Assembly (NCBI RefSeq): GCF_019303475.1
Contig: NZ_JABLSI010000025.1
Span: 1 to 64,000, forward strand
Direction: 5' to 3'
DNA length: 64,000 nucleotides
From: Streptomyces sp. JJ38
Lineage (GTDB): Bacteria > Actinomycetota > Actinomycetes > Streptomycetales > Streptomycetaceae
Position numbers and translations under genes: made by a program. Shown here piece by piece: positions 7,228-16,209 of this stretch; position 1 is the first letter of the stretch; the number at the start of each line of letters is the position of its first letter. The notes beneath the pieces are model-generated. The model saw only the letters and a list, made by a program, of their open reading frames with translations, was not told where the DNA came from and made no database searches.

Positions 7228-9183
7228 GTGAAGTACCGTCCGAGCCGCCGCACCAAGCGGATAGCCATCTCCACGGCGGCCCTGCTCGCCGTCGCCGGGA
7301 TGAACGCGCCCTGGCTGATCCGCTACGGCTCGGAGCAGTATCACGAGTACAAGATCAACCAGGCGTCCTACAAGGCCGACAACGGCAAGTGGGACACGGT
7401 GAACGTCCCGGACGAGTACCGGATCAACACCATCCACGCCGCCCTCCTCCACACCGGCAAGGTGCTGCTCATCGCCGGATCGGGCAACGACGCCGAGCAG
7501 TTCGCGGCCAAGACCTTCCGCAGCGTCCTGTGGGACCCGGAGAACGGGACGTTCAAGAACATCCCGACCCCCGCCGACATGTTCTGCGCGGGCCACAGCC
7601 AGCTTCCCGACGGCAAGCTGCTGGTCGCCGGCGGCACCCAGCGGTACGAGACGCTCGAGGGCGACGTCGAGAAGGCCGGCGGGCTGATGATCGTCAGCAA
7701 CGAGAACCCCGACAAGCCCATGACGCTGGCCAAGGGCACCAAGTTCACGGGCAACGACTCCGGCAAGGTCTTCGTCGCCCAGGACTCCGTGCTGGTGCCC
7801 CGGGCCGAGAAGAAGGCGGACCCGGTCACCGGTGAGGTCACCGTCACCGCCAGCCAGGCCCGGCTGTACGTGGAGGCCGAGCACAAGGGCAAGAAGTACG
7901 CCACCGGCGCCACCGAGCAGTACACGGTGGCGGGGCTGACCGGCGAGGACAAGAACAACGTCTACGGCATCGCCAACAAGCTGTCCTTCGACAAGAAGGA
8001 CTTCCAGGGCATCCGCGACTCCTTCGAGTTCGACCCCGTGGCCGAGAAGTACATCCGGGTCGACCCGATGGAGGACGCCCGCTGGTACCCGACGCTGACC
8101 ACCCTGGAGGACGGTCGCGTCCTGTCCGTGTCCGGCCTGGACGACATCGGCGAGGTGTCGAAGAAGGTCGAGATCTACGACCCGGAGACGAAGGAGTGGG
8201 AGACCCTCCCCTACCAGCGCTACTTCCCCACCTACCCGGGGATGTTCCTGTCCCAGGGCGGTGAGCTGTTCTACACCGGCACCAGCTCCGGCTACGGCCC
8301 GGCCGACGAGGGCCGCACGCCCGGCCTGTGGGACTGGCGGACGGACGAGTTCGACGTCGTCCCGGGCATCAGCGACCCCGACGCGCTGGAGACCGCGATG
8401 GCCGTCCTGCTGCCGCCCGCCCAGGACCAGCGGTACATGGTGCTCGGCGGCGGCGGCATCGGCGAGAGCGAGAAGGTCACCGACAAGACGCGCATCGTGG
8501 ACCTCACCAAGGACCTGCCCCGCTTCGAGGACGGCCCCGAGCTGTACGCGCCCGTCCGCTACCCGAGCAGCGTCATCCTGCCCGACGACACCGTGCTGAC
8601 GACCAACGGGTCGGGCGGGTACCGGGGCCTGAGCGACAGCAACGTGCTGAGCGCCGAGATCTACGACCCGGAGAGCAACTCCTCGCGCCGCGTCGCCGAT
8701 CCGCTGGTGGGCCGCAACTACCACTCCGGCGCGCTGCTGCTGCCCGACGGCCGGGTGATGACGTTCGGCTCCGACTCGCTGTTCGCGGACGCGGCCAACA
8801 CCAAGCCGGGCGAGTTCGAGCAGCAGATCGACATCTACCAGCCGCCCTACCTGTTCCAGGGACCGCGTCCCGAGCTGGTCGACGACGGCGGGGAGCCGCA
8901 GACGGTCGCGCTGGGCGGCACCGCCGAGTTCCGCACGAAGGACGCGGCCGACGTGGCCCAGGCGCGCCTGATCCGGCCGGGCTCCTTCACCCACGTCACC
9001 AACGTCGAGCAGCGCTCGGTGGCGTTGGAGTTCGAGCGGACGGACGACGGCGTCCGGGTCACCGTCCCCGAGGACCCCACGCTGGTGCCCCCGGGGTACT
9101 ACATGGTCAACGTCGTCGACGCCGAGGGCATCCCGTCCGAGTCGGTCTGGGTGCACGTGCTGGGCCCTGGCGAGGAGGGCTGA
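7228..9183 (+). CDS. glxA: GlxA mono-copper radical oxidase
   Basis: Galactose oxidase-like copper radical oxidase of 651 residues that oxidises the glycan laid down by CslA and supports morphogenesis. An N-terminal membrane anchor (IAISTAALLAVAGMNAPW) places it outside the membrane. A kelch-type beta-propeller carries Cys120 in FCAGH (the Cys of the Tyr-Cys cofactor), Tyr498-His499 in RNYHSG and His589 in FTHVTN, matching the Tyr495/His496/His581 copper ligands of galactose oxidase. A C-terminal immunoglobulin-like domain (GTAEFRTKDAADV onward) completes the fold. Start GTG 7228 lies behind GGAG. It is co-transcribed with cslA, judging by the short gap. Confidence 0.93.
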   Translation: MKYRPSRRTKRIAISTAALLAVAGMNAPWLIRYGSEQYHEYKINQASYKADNGKWDTVNVPDEYRINTIHAALLHTGKVLLIAGSGNDAEQFAAKTFRSVLWDPENGTFKNIPTPADMFCAGHSQLPDGKLLVAGGTQRYETLEGDVEKAGGLMIVSNENPDKPMTLAKGTKFTGNDSGKVFVAQDSVLVPRAEKKADPVTGEVTVTASQARLYVEAEHKGKKYATGATEQYTVAGLTGEDKNNVYGIANKLSFDKKDFQGIRDSFEFDPVAEKYIRVDPMEDARWYPTLTTLEDGRVLSVSGLDDIGEVSKKVEIYDPETKEWETLPYQRYFPTYPGMFLSQGGELFYTGTSSGYGPADEGRTPGLWDWRTDEFDVVPGISDPDALETAMAVLLPPAQDQRYMVLGGGGIGESEKVTDKTRIVDLTKDLPRFEDGPELYAPVRYPSSVILPDDTVLTTNGSGGYRGLSDSNVLSAEIYDPESNSSRRVADPLVGRNYHSGALLLPDGRVMTFGSDSLFADAANTKPGEFEQQIDIYQPPYLFQGPRPELVDDGGEPQTVALGGTAEFRTKDAADVAQARLIRPGSFTHVTNVEQRSVALEFERTDDGVRVTVPEDPTLVPPGYYMVNVVDAEGIPSESVWVHVLGPGEEG

Positions 9184-9202
9184 CACCGCCTGCCCGGCGG
9201 CA

Positions 9203-9229
9203 CCTCCCCCGGCCACGCGCCGGGGGAGG
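9203..9229. terminator. Bidirectional hairpin between glxA and cslZ
   Basis: An 11-bp perfect stem (CCTCCCCCGGC with its complement) and a 5-nt loop, in the 50-bp gap between convergent genes. It is likely to end both transcripts. Confidence 0.75.
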
Positions 9230-9234
9230 CGGGC

Positions 9235-10284
9235 TCAGCCCGCGTTGCGGGCCAGCTCCAGCGCGTAGCTGTGGTGCCACTCGCCCGCCGGGGGGCCGCC
9301 CTTGCAGGTCCCGTCGGACTCGCCCGGGCGCTTGATCCACAGGTAGGCGTCGATCTGCTCGTCGCCCGTCTCGGTCGTGGGCCGTTCGCCGAGCGCCCGG
9401 CCCGGCGGGTTGCACCACGCCTCCTCGTCCTCGTGCCCCGCCACCGGCCCGTTGCCGTTGCGGCTGGTGTCGATGACGAAGGGCTTGCCGTCGATCATCG
9501 CCGACAGCCGCTTGCCGTACTCGGCGTTGGATTGCGTCGTCTGGTAGTTGGAGACGTTGAGCGAGAAGCCGTGGGCCTGCTCGACGCCCGCGCGGCGCAG
9601 GGGCTCCACCAGGCCGCCCGGGTCCCGCACCCAGCGCGGGTTGCCCGCGTCCAGGTACACCCGCGTGTTCGGCAGCGCGCCGAGCTTGCCCACGGCCTCG
9701 CGCAGCAGCGTGTACTGCTCCTCGTGGAACTCCTCGGGCACGCAGCCGGGCACGAGGAGGTGCGGCAGGGCGTCCGGCTCCAGCACCACCCACGCCTCCC
9801 GGTCGCCGATGCCCGCGACGACGCGGTCGATCCAGTTCCGGTAGGCGTTCGCGTCGGCGGCGCCGCCCTGCGAGTACTGCCCGCAGTCGCGGTGCGGGAT
9901 GTTGTAGAGGACGAGCAGCGCCGTGCGGTCGGCCGCGGCCGCGGCCTCGGTGACGCGGCGCGTCTCCGCCTCCGGGTCCTCCGTGCCGATCCACTGGCCG
10001 ACGGGCTGCTCGGCGATCGCCTCGACGAGCTCGGCCTCGTCGGCCCTGCCCTCGTCCCGCACCCGGGTCAGCGTCTGCGCGGCCTTGCTGTCGGGGTTGA
10101 CCCAGAAGGTGCCGGAGGAGGACTGGCCCACGCTCGGCCGGGAGTTCGGAGGGCCCGCCCCCTCCTTCTCGTCGCCGCCAAACGAGCAGGCGCCCAGCAG
10201 CGCCATCGCCGCCAGGGCCGCCGCCGCGGCCTTCGTTCCTCTGTGCGGGCGGCGCTGTCCGCGGCCGGCGTCGATGCCGTACAT
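9235..10284 (-). CDS. cslZ: Secreted GH6 endoglucanase-like lipoprotein
   Basis: Glycoside hydrolase family 6 enzyme of 349 residues, expected to cut beta-1,4-glucan made by CslA. A lipoprotein signal ends at LLGAC (Cys33), so it is membrane-anchored outside the cell. GH6 segments are visible: LVLYNIPHRDCGQYS, the acid-carrying VVLEPDALP, and FVIDTSRNGNG. The metal- and sugar-binding end includes YLWIKRPGESDG. ATG 10284 is preceded by GGGGAG at good spacing; an in-frame ATG 27 codons upstream lacks a signal. The gene is convergent with glxA and completes the cslA-glxA-cslZ locus. Confidence 0.88.
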   Translation of the reverse strand: MYGIDAGRGQRRPHRGTKAAAAALAAMALLGACSFGGDEKEGAGPPNSRPSVGQSSSGTFWVNPDSKAAQTLTRVRDEGRADEAELVEAIAEQPVGQWIGTEDPEAETRRVTEAAAAADRTALLVLYNIPHRDCGQYSQGGAADANAYRNWIDRVVAGIGDREAWVVLEPDALPHLLVPGCVPEEFHEEQYTLLREAVGKLGALPNTRVYLDAGNPRWVRDPGGLVEPLRRAGVEQAHGFSLNVSNYQTTQSNAEYGKRLSAMIDGKPFVIDTSRNGNGPVAGHEDEEAWCNPPGRALGERPTTETGDEQIDAYLWIKRPGESDGTCKGGPPAGEWHHSYALELARNAG

Positions 10285-10361
10285 CCACTCCCCTTTGGAG
10301 ACGGTTGAAACCGGTCGGGCCCATCGTGGCACACCCGACCGCCGGATCGAACGCCCATCCC

Positions 10362-11036
10362 TCATCCCGGGCGGACCCCCGACAGATACGCCGAGACGAC
10401 GACGTTCGCCGTGTAGGCGTCGGCCTTCTCGTCGAAGGTCCCGCCGCAGGTGATGAGGCGCAGCTCAGCCCGGCCCGGGTGGCGGTGCCCGTAGACCCGC
10501 TCGGCGTCGAAGCCCTCCCGCTGGACGACCTCGACGTCCTCGACGGTGAACTCCGCGACCGTGCCGTCCGCCCGGGTGACCAGCACCGTGGTTCCGGGCT
10601 TCACGGTGCTCAGTTCGTAGAAGACGGCCCGGTCGGTCTCGGTGTCCACATGGCCCACCAGCAGGGCCGCCCCCTCCTCGCCGGGCGCCGGGCCGCCCGC
10701 GTACCAGCCGACCGTGTCGGCCTCCCGGAACGGCGGCGGGTCCACCGCCCCGTCCTCGTCCAGCCCGCGCGGGACGACGACCGCGTCCACGCCCAGGCCC
10801 TCGACGGCCACCCGCTGCGGCGCCGCCCGGTCCGCGAGCGGGGCCCGGGTCGGCGGCAGCGGGTGACCGCCCTCCTCCCCCGCCCGGGTACCGGCCGCGA
10901 CGTCCCGCACGGCGGCCGGAGGCGGCACCGCGTCGGTGAGGTCCTTGCCCCACAGCCACAGCGCCAGCAGCAGCACCGCCCAGGCGGTGCCCGTCATCAG
11001 CCGCCCGGTGCCCGAGGACCGCGCCTCACCGGACAC
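10362..11036 (-). CDS. Class E/F-type sortase
   Basis: Sortase of about 224 residues. One N-terminal membrane segment (TAWAVLLLALWLWG) anchors it, and the catalytic domain faces outward. The catalytic His lies in VGHVDT and the catalytic Cys in LRLITCGG, with the downstream Arg region LSGVRP less clear. The layout is that of actinobacterial class F (or E) sortases. I chose GTG 11036, 4 nt after the stop of the upstream gene, because related proteins begin with a short polar leader before the membrane helix; ATG 10997 is the alternative. The upstream secreted protein is a candidate substrate or partner. Confidence 0.8.
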   Translation of the reverse strand: MSGEARSSGTGRLMTGTAWAVLLLALWLWGKDLTDAVPPPAAVRDVAAGTRAGEEGGHPLPPTRAPLADRAAPQRVAVEGLGVDAVVVPRGLDEDGAVDPPPFREADTVGWYAGGPAPGEEGAALLVGHVDTETDRAVFYELSTVKPGTTVLVTRADGTVAEFTVEDVEVVQREGFDAERVYGHRHPGRAELRLITCGGTFDEKADAYTANVVVSAYLSGVRPG

Positions 11037-11040
11037 GGGC

Positions 11041-11682
11041 TCAGTCGTCGGCGCCGCGCCGCGCCGCGAGGCGGCGCCGCCGCAGGATGGCGAACCCGGC
11101 CAGCCCCGCGGCCCCGGCCCCGGCGAGGGCCAGCGTGGTGGCGGGGGTCGGGCCCTCGGCGTCGGCGGCCGTGCCGCCGCCGCCCGCCCGCACCGGAGCC
11201 ACGGGCTGCCCGTGGTGCCGGTCCCGGTCGTGCCCGTCGTGGCGGCCGTCGTGGTGGGTGGGTTCGGGGTGCGGTCGGCCGCCGACGACGAACACCGAGC
11301 CCTCGGCGATGCCGCGCTTGAGGTCGCCCGTCTTGTCGTAGCAGTCGACGACGACCGTGTAGCGGCCCGGCTCGGCGGCGGGCCGGATGTCCGCCCGGCC
11401 GGTGAGCGTCTGGTCGGCGGCCTCCTTGAGCGTCGCCGTCTCCACGAACGCCCGGGAGCGGGCCAGCCCCTTGTCCCCGTCACAGGCGGCCACCCGCAGG
11501 TCCACCTCACCTCCGGCGCGCACCTTCGCCGGGGTGACGACGACGGACCCGGCGTACTCCGGGTCGACCGGATCGGCCGGGGCGGCCGACGCGGGGGCGG
11601 CTCCGCAGACGGCGAGCGCGGCGGCGCCCAGCGGCAGCAGCGCCGTACGGAACGTCACCCTGGCGGGGCATGCGGAACTCAT
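11041..11682 (-). CDS. Secreted protein with C-terminal membrane anchor
   Basis: Protein of 213 residues with a Sec signal peptide (cleavage near APASAAPA). An immunoglobulin-like domain covers about 40-130, and two cysteines (RVAACDG, VVDCYD) probably form a disulfide. A His/Asp-rich linker follows, then a C-terminal helix ending in RRRRLAARR. This is the layout of a sortase substrate, yet no LPxTG or LAxTG motif precedes the helix (the sequence there is GPTPATTLALAG). ATG 11682 has GGAGG upstream. It is directly followed by the sortase gene. Function beyond cell-surface display is unknown. Confidence 0.7.
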   Translation of the reverse strand: MSSACPARVTFRTALLPLGAAALAVCGAAPASAAPADPVDPEYAGSVVVTPAKVRAGGEVDLRVAACDGDKGLARSRAFVETATLKEAADQTLTGRADIRPAAEPGRYTVVVDCYDKTGDLKRGIAEGSVFVVGGRPHPEPTHHDGRHDGHDRDRHHGQPVAPVRAGGGGTAADAEGPTPATTLALAGAGAAGLAGFAILRRRRLAARRGADD

Positions 11683-11778
11683 GGGGAACCTCCGGGGTCG
11701 ATGCCCTTCGAAGATCCCCGGACGCGGCCGTGCCCGCACGCGGGCCGCCGCCGAACGGGTGCCGGCGGCGGCGTTCCG

Positions 11779-12558
11779 TCAGACGCGCTCGATCAGGTCG
11801 GCGATGGAGTTCGCGACCGTGGACGGGCGGAACGGGTAGCGCTCGACGTCCTCGCTCCGGGTCAGCCCGGTGAGCACCAGGAACGTCTCCATGCCCGCCT
11901 CCAGGCCGGCCAGCACGTCGGTGTCCATCCGGTCACCGACCATCGCGCTGCTCTCCGAGTGCGCGCCGATGGCGTTGAGCCCGGCACGCATCATCAGGGG
12001 GTTGGGCTTGCCGACGAAGTAGGGTTCGCGCCCGGTGGCCTTGGTGATGAGCGCGGCCACCGAACCCGTCGCCGGCAGCGGACCCTCGGCCGAGGGTCCG
12101 GTCTCGTCGGGGTTGGTGGCGATGAAGCGGGCGCCGCCGTCGATGAGGCGGATCGCCTTCGTGAGGGCCTCGAACGAGTACGTGCGGGTCTCGCCCAGGA
12201 CGACGTAGTCGGGACGGGTGTCGGTGAGGACGTAGCCCACGTCGTGCAGGGCGGTCGTCAGCCCCGCCTCGCCGATGACGTACGCGGTGCCGCCCGGCCG
12301 CTGGTCGTCCAGGAACTTCGCGGTGGCCAGCGCCGAGGTCCAGATGTTCTCCACCGGCACGTGCAGGCCCATGCGGGACAGTCGGGCGTGGAGGTCGCGC
12401 GGCGTCTGCATCGAGTTGTTCGTCAGGACGAGGAACGGCTTGCCCGAGTCGGTGAGCCGCTTGATGAAGGCGTCGGCGCCGGGGATGGGCACGCCCTCGT
12501 GGATGAGGACGCCGTCCATGTCGGTGAGCCATGACTCGATGGGCTTGCGCTCTGCCAC
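11779..12558 (-). CDS. HAD-IIA family sugar/glycerol phosphatase (NagD-like)
   Basis: Cytosolic HAD hydrolase of 259 residues. Motif I is LTDMDGVL (nucleophile and acid/base Asp), motif II is LTNNS, the Lys of motif III lies in GKPNP, and motif IV is VGDRMDTD. The C2-type cap between motifs II and III places it in the NagD subfamily that dephosphorylates small phosphates such as UMP, glycerol phosphate or phosphoglycolate; the substrate is not resolved. The start is GTG with GGAG upstream. It stands alone between the sortase pair and the phosphonate operon. Confidence 0.88.
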   Translation of the reverse strand: MAERKPIESWLTDMDGVLIHEGVPIPGADAFIKRLTDSGKPFLVLTNNSMQTPRDLHARLSRMGLHVPVENIWTSALATAKFLDDQRPGGTAYVIGEAGLTTALHDVGYVLTDTRPDYVVLGETRTYSFEALTKAIRLIDGGARFIATNPDETGPSAEGPLPATGSVAALITKATGREPYFVGKPNPLMMRAGLNAIGAHSESSAMVGDRMDTDVLAGLEAGMETFLVLTGLTRSEDVERYPFRPSTVANSIADLIERV

Positions 12559-12681
12559 GTTTGCTCCTGCCGTGCGGTGCGGACCTCCAGCCTATGTGTT
12601 CGGACCCGTCGGCCTTTCACCGTGCCAGCCCCTGAGACGCCCCCGGGCCTTCGGGGCCACCGGGCGAGGCGCACCTCGCGT

Positions 12682-12709
12682 CCCGGCCCCGGCGTGCGCC
12701 GGGGCCGGG
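12682..12709 (-). terminator. Hairpin after phosphodiesterase gene
   Basis: A 12-bp perfect GC stem (CCCGGCCCCGGC with its complement) and GTGC loop just beyond the end of the leftward operon whose last gene stops at 12722. Confidence 0.75.
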
Positions 12710-12721
12710 GCCGGGACCGGG

Positions 12722-14272
12722 TCAGGCGAGGTGGACGGCGTCGAGCGTCCAGTACCAGTTGTTGTCCCCGCGGTAGCGGAAGTGGAATCGGACGGTCTCG
12801 GCGCCCTGGGGGACCTTGACCGGCAGGGCCTGCGGCGAGGCGACGGTGTCCCTGTCGTAGGCGCGCAGGAGTCGCGGGGTACCGCCGTCGAAGGAGACCA
12901 GGACCTCGGCCCGCTGGCCCGACTCGTGGCGCAGGTGCGTGGTGAAACGCAGTTCCCGCGTGGTGCCGCCCTCCACCTCCCAGGCCGGGGTGATGAGGGT
13001 GGAGTCGAACGCGCCGGTGTGCGGGGTGTCGTCCCACTCGTCGGAGTCCGCCACGGCGAACACGTCACGGGAGCGGACGTTCAGCTCGCGCCACTGGTCC
13101 CGGTGGGTTCGGCTCCAGAACGCGTCGGTGGAAAACGTCCAGCCGTGCCACTCGGTCGTGCCGCCCTCTCCCATCCGGGAGTTGTCGACCTCCCAGCCCT
13201 CGGGCGCGGTCGGAGTCCAGCCCTGGACGTCGGCGGGGATGTGCCCCTCGTCGGCGCGGGTGCGCAGGCCGGGGCGGAGGGTGTCGAAGGCGTCGCCGTC
13301 CTGGCTGTCCAGGGGCCGGCCGTCCAGTCCGGCGGCGGGGACGCCGACATGGTCCAGCGCGGTGGCGGCGACGTCGACCAGCCGGACGTCGTGCCGGACG
13401 GAACCAGCGGGTATGCCCGCCCCGGTGGCGATGACGAACGTCTGCCGCTCGGCGGGTGAGGAGCCGCCGTGGCCCCCGGAGTCGGTGTGGCCGTGGTCGG
13501 TGGCGACCAGGATCTTCCAGTTCTCGCCGCTCCGCGTCGGGCGGGCGTCGACGGCGTCCAGGAGCCTGCCGACGAGCGCGTCGCTGTGGGCGATGGCCTC
13601 CCGGTACGCGCCGCTCGCGGCGCCGTGCCGGTGCCCGGCGATGTCGATCTCGCCGAAGTACACGTAGGACGCGTCCGGGTCGCCGTCCCTGAGCTGTTCG
13701 ACGGCGTGGGCCGCGATCTTCGGGTCCTCCCCGGCGTAGCCGTCGCGGTCGCCCTTGAGGGAGAGGCGGGTGTCGACGGCCGGGCCGAAGACGGGGCCGT
13801 TCTGGTCGGTGGAGGTGAGGGGTTCCCAGTCGGCGGCGGCGTAGGTCTCGAGCTCGGGGCGAGCCTGCTCGATGCGGGTGAGGAAGTCGGGGTGGGTGTC
13901 GAAGCGCTTGCCCTGGAAGGAGTTGTCCCGGACGCCGTGGCGGTCGGGCCAGACGCCGGTGGCGACCGTGGACCAGCCGGGCCCGGAGGAGGTGGCGGCC
14001 ATGGGCCGGGCGTAGAGCGGACTGGGGGCCGTCATGCCCGCGCGCATCAGGCGCTTGAGGTGGGGCGCGTCGGCGTCGGCGACGCGGTCGAGGTTCAGTC
14101 CGTCGAGGCCGATGACCAGGACCTTGTCGACGGGGTCGGCCGCGGAACCGGCGGCCCGCTGCCCGGTGTCCGCCCCGGTCCGCGGCCCGGCGGTGGTGGT
14201 GGCGGTGGCGGTGGCGGCGAGGGTGGCCGCCGCCGCGAGGGCGACGGTGACAGCGGTGACTGAGCGGTGCAC
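12722..14272 (-). CDS. Secreted alkaline phosphatase/NPP-superfamily phosphodiesterase
   Basis: Protein of 516 residues with a Sec signal (Ala/Thr-rich, to about 40). A nucleotide pyrophosphatase/phosphodiesterase-type domain follows: metal ligand Asp in VIGLDGLN, nucleophile Ser/Thr region TSSGPGW, then GEIDIAGHRHG, and metal ligands in ATDHGHTDSGGHGG. The last 170 residues form a beta-rich domain (from about 350) with many Trp residues, perhaps for binding surfaces or glycans. GTG 14272 has AGGAGGACACCC upstream. It is the last gene of the phosphonate-type operon, 38 bp after the binding-protein gene, so it may release phosphonate or phosphate from esters outside the cell. The phosphonate role is inferred from context. 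Confidence 0.83.
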   Translation of the reverse strand: MHRSVTAVTVALAAAATLAATATATTTAGPRTGADTGQRAAGSAADPVDKVLVIGLDGLNLDRVADADAPHLKRLMRAGMTAPSPLYARPMAATSSGPGWSTVATGVWPDRHGVRDNSFQGKRFDTHPDFLTRIEQARPELETYAAADWEPLTSTDQNGPVFGPAVDTRLSLKGDRDGYAGEDPKIAAHAVEQLRDGDPDASYVYFGEIDIAGHRHGAASGAYREAIAHSDALVGRLLDAVDARPTRSGENWKILVATDHGHTDSGGHGGSSPAERQTFVIATGAGIPAGSVRHDVRLVDVAATALDHVGVPAAGLDGRPLDSQDGDAFDTLRPGLRTRADEGHIPADVQGWTPTAPEGWEVDNSRMGEGGTTEWHGWTFSTDAFWSRTHRDQWRELNVRSRDVFAVADSDEWDDTPHTGAFDSTLITPAWEVEGGTTRELRFTTHLRHESGQRAEVLVSFDGGTPRLLRAYDRDTVASPQALPVKVPQGAETVRFHFRYRGDNNWYWTLDAVHLA

Positions 14273-14310
14273 GGGTGTCCTCCTGGGGTGGGATGGGTGC
14301 TGCGTGAGCG

Positions 14311-15354
14311 TCAGCCGCGGGTGGCCTCCTTCCAGGCCTCGACGTAGGTGTCGAGGTTCTTCTCGACGTCTGCCCAGTCGGGCTGGAAGAGTTCGACGCC
14401 CTCGATCAGTCCGGCCAGCGTCTTCGCGTCGGGGTCGGTGGCCTCGACGTCCGTGCGGGCGGCGAAGCCGCCGCCGACGCTGCTGGCCTCCTCCTGGGCC
14501 TTCCTGCTGAGCAGGAAGTCGAGGAGCTTCTTGCCGTTCTCGCTCTGCGGTGCGTTCTTCACCAGACCGGCCGCGTAGGGGAGGGGGAAGGTCGTCGGCT
14601 TCGCGTCCTCGGTCATGGCGGGGAACCAGATGGCGAGGTTGGGCATGGTCTTGGCCTGGGCGTAGTTCATCTGCACGTCCCCGTTGGCGACGAGCAGTTC
14701 GCCCTTGTTCGTCTTGGGGGCGAGGGCCCCGGTGGACGAGGAGGGACCGACGTTGTTCTTCTGGAGCCTGCCGAGGTACTCCATCGCGGGCTCCTGGCCG
14801 CCGAAGTCGTGCATGGCCTTGATGAGGACGGCCGTGCCGTCGCCGGCGACCCCGGGCGTGGAGTACTGGAGCCGGCCCTCGAACCTCGGGTCGAGGAGGT
14901 CGTCCCACGTCTTCGGCGGGGACGCGAGCTCCTTCTTGTTGTAGATGAAGGCGAAGTAGTTGTTCACCAGCGAGGTCCAGGCACCGTCCGGGTCCTTGAC
15001 GTCCACGTGCTCGGAGCCTCTGGGCCGGTAGGGCTCCAGCAGTCCCTTGGCGTCGGCCTGCTGGATGAACGGCGGCAGGGTGACGAGCACGTCGGCCTGG
15101 GTGTTGGACTTCTCCTTGGCGGCGCGCTGCACGACCTCGCCGGAGCCGCCCTCGACGTACTCGACCTGGATACCGGTCTCCTCCTCGAAGGCTTTGAACT
15201 GGCGGTCGTACCAGCCGTCGCCGTTCTCGCCGCGCAGGCCGTCGGCGCTGTAGACGGTGACGGTGTCGGCGTCCGAGCCGGTGCCACAGCCGGTGAGCCC
15301 GGCGGCGGCCAGCGAGACGGCGGTGGCGAGCGTGATGATTCTCGTGCGGGACAT
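14311..15354 (-). CDS. ABC transporter substrate-binding lipoprotein (2-aminoethylphosphonate type)
   Basis: Type 2 periplasmic-binding-fold lipoprotein of 347 residues, lipobox LTGC with Cys23. The mature part begins TVTVYSADGL and resembles the iron(III)/2-aminoethylphosphonate/polyamine family (TGIQVEYVEGGSGEVVQR, later FEGRLQYSTPGVAGDG). It lacks the Tyr pair expected of ferric-binding proteins. With the FAD oxidoreductase and phosphonatase-like HAD upstream, 2-aminoethylphosphonate (PhnS-like) is the most likely ligand. The two permeases and the ATPase lie immediately upstream in the same operon. Confidence 0.8.
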   Translation of the reverse strand: MSRTRIITLATAVSLAAAGLTGCGTGSDADTVTVYSADGLRGENGDGWYDRQFKAFEEETGIQVEYVEGGSGEVVQRAAKEKSNTQADVLVTLPPFIQQADAKGLLEPYRPRGSEHVDVKDPDGAWTSLVNNYFAFIYNKKELASPPKTWDDLLDPRFEGRLQYSTPGVAGDGTAVLIKAMHDFGGQEPAMEYLGRLQKNNVGPSSSTGALAPKTNKGELLVANGDVQMNYAQAKTMPNLAIWFPAMTEDAKPTTFPLPYAAGLVKNAPQSENGKKLLDFLLSRKAQEEASSVGGGFAARTDVEATDPDAKTLAGLIEGVELFQPDWADVEKNLDTYVEAWKEATRG

Positions 15355-15411
15355 GGCTTTCCTTCGTGCGGAGCGGGGGTGCTCGGGCGGGCGTGGTGGT
15401 GGACGTTGTGT

Positions 15412-16209
15412 TCAGCGATACGAGGCCCGCGTGCGCACCCGGGAGACGGCGAGCAGCACGAGCAGGGTGGTGGCCATCAGGACGACGGCCAGGGCTGAAC
15501 CGGCCATCAGGGCGCCGCGGTCGGTGGCGGCGAAGACGCGCACGGGCAACGGGGTCCAGTGCGGCGGGTAGAGCATCACGGTGGCGCTCAGCTCGCCCAT
15601 GGAGAGGGCGAAGCACAGCCCGGCCGCGGCCCCGAGCGAGGGCAGGAGCAGGGGCAGCCTGATCCGCCACAGGACGTACCCCGGGCGGGCGCCGAGGCCG
15701 GCGGCGGCCTGGGCGAGGGCCGGGTCGAGGCGGGCCTCGGCGGCGGTGACGGACTGGTAGGCGAACGCCGTGACCAGCACGGTGTGCGCGATGACGACGA
15801 TGCTGGGCGTGCCGTTGAGCAGGAGCGGCGGGGTGCTGTAGGCAACGAGTACGGCCAGGCCGACGACGACGGTGGGGACGGCGACCGGCAGCATGAACAG
15901 GGCGTCCAGCACCCGGCGGCCGCGGCGGCCCAGCGCGGTGGCGGACAGGGCGGCCCAGGTGCCCAGGGTGAGGGCGAGGGCGCTCGCCGCGGCCGCGGTG
16001 AGCAGCGAGGTGGTGAGCGCGTCGAGCGCGTCGCCCCGGAGAGCGGCGGCGTAGTGCTCGGTGGTGGGCCCCGAGGGCAGGGTGCCGCTCCAGCTCGTGG
16101 CGAGGGAGGCGGCGAGGATCACCACGAGCGGCAGCGCGAACAGCGGCAGGAACAGGACGAGGAACACCGCCCAGGCGGCGGCGCGTCCGGCGCGGCTATG
16201 CACCAGCAC
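15412..16209 (-). CDS. ABC transporter permease (PhnV-like)
   Basis: Inner-membrane permease of 265 residues with six predicted helices and the EAA-type coupling loop (AQAAAGLGARPGYVLWRI). Starts at GTG 16209, overlapping the end of the upstream permease gene by 14 nt, so translation is coupled. Together the two permeases make the membrane pore of the phosphonate-type importer. Confidence 0.83.
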   Translation of the reverse strand: MLVHSRAGRAAAWAVFLVLFLPLFALPLVVILAASLATSWSGTLPSGPTTEHYAAALRGDALDALTTSLLTAAAASALALTLGTWAALSATALGRRGRRVLDALFMLPVAVPTVVVGLAVLVAYSTPPLLLNGTPSIVVIAHTVLVTAFAYQSVTAAEARLDPALAQAAAGLGARPGYVLWRIRLPLLLPSLGAAAGLCFALSMGELSATVMLYPPHWTPLPVRVFAATDRGALMAGSALAVVLMATTLLVLLAVSRVRTRASYR

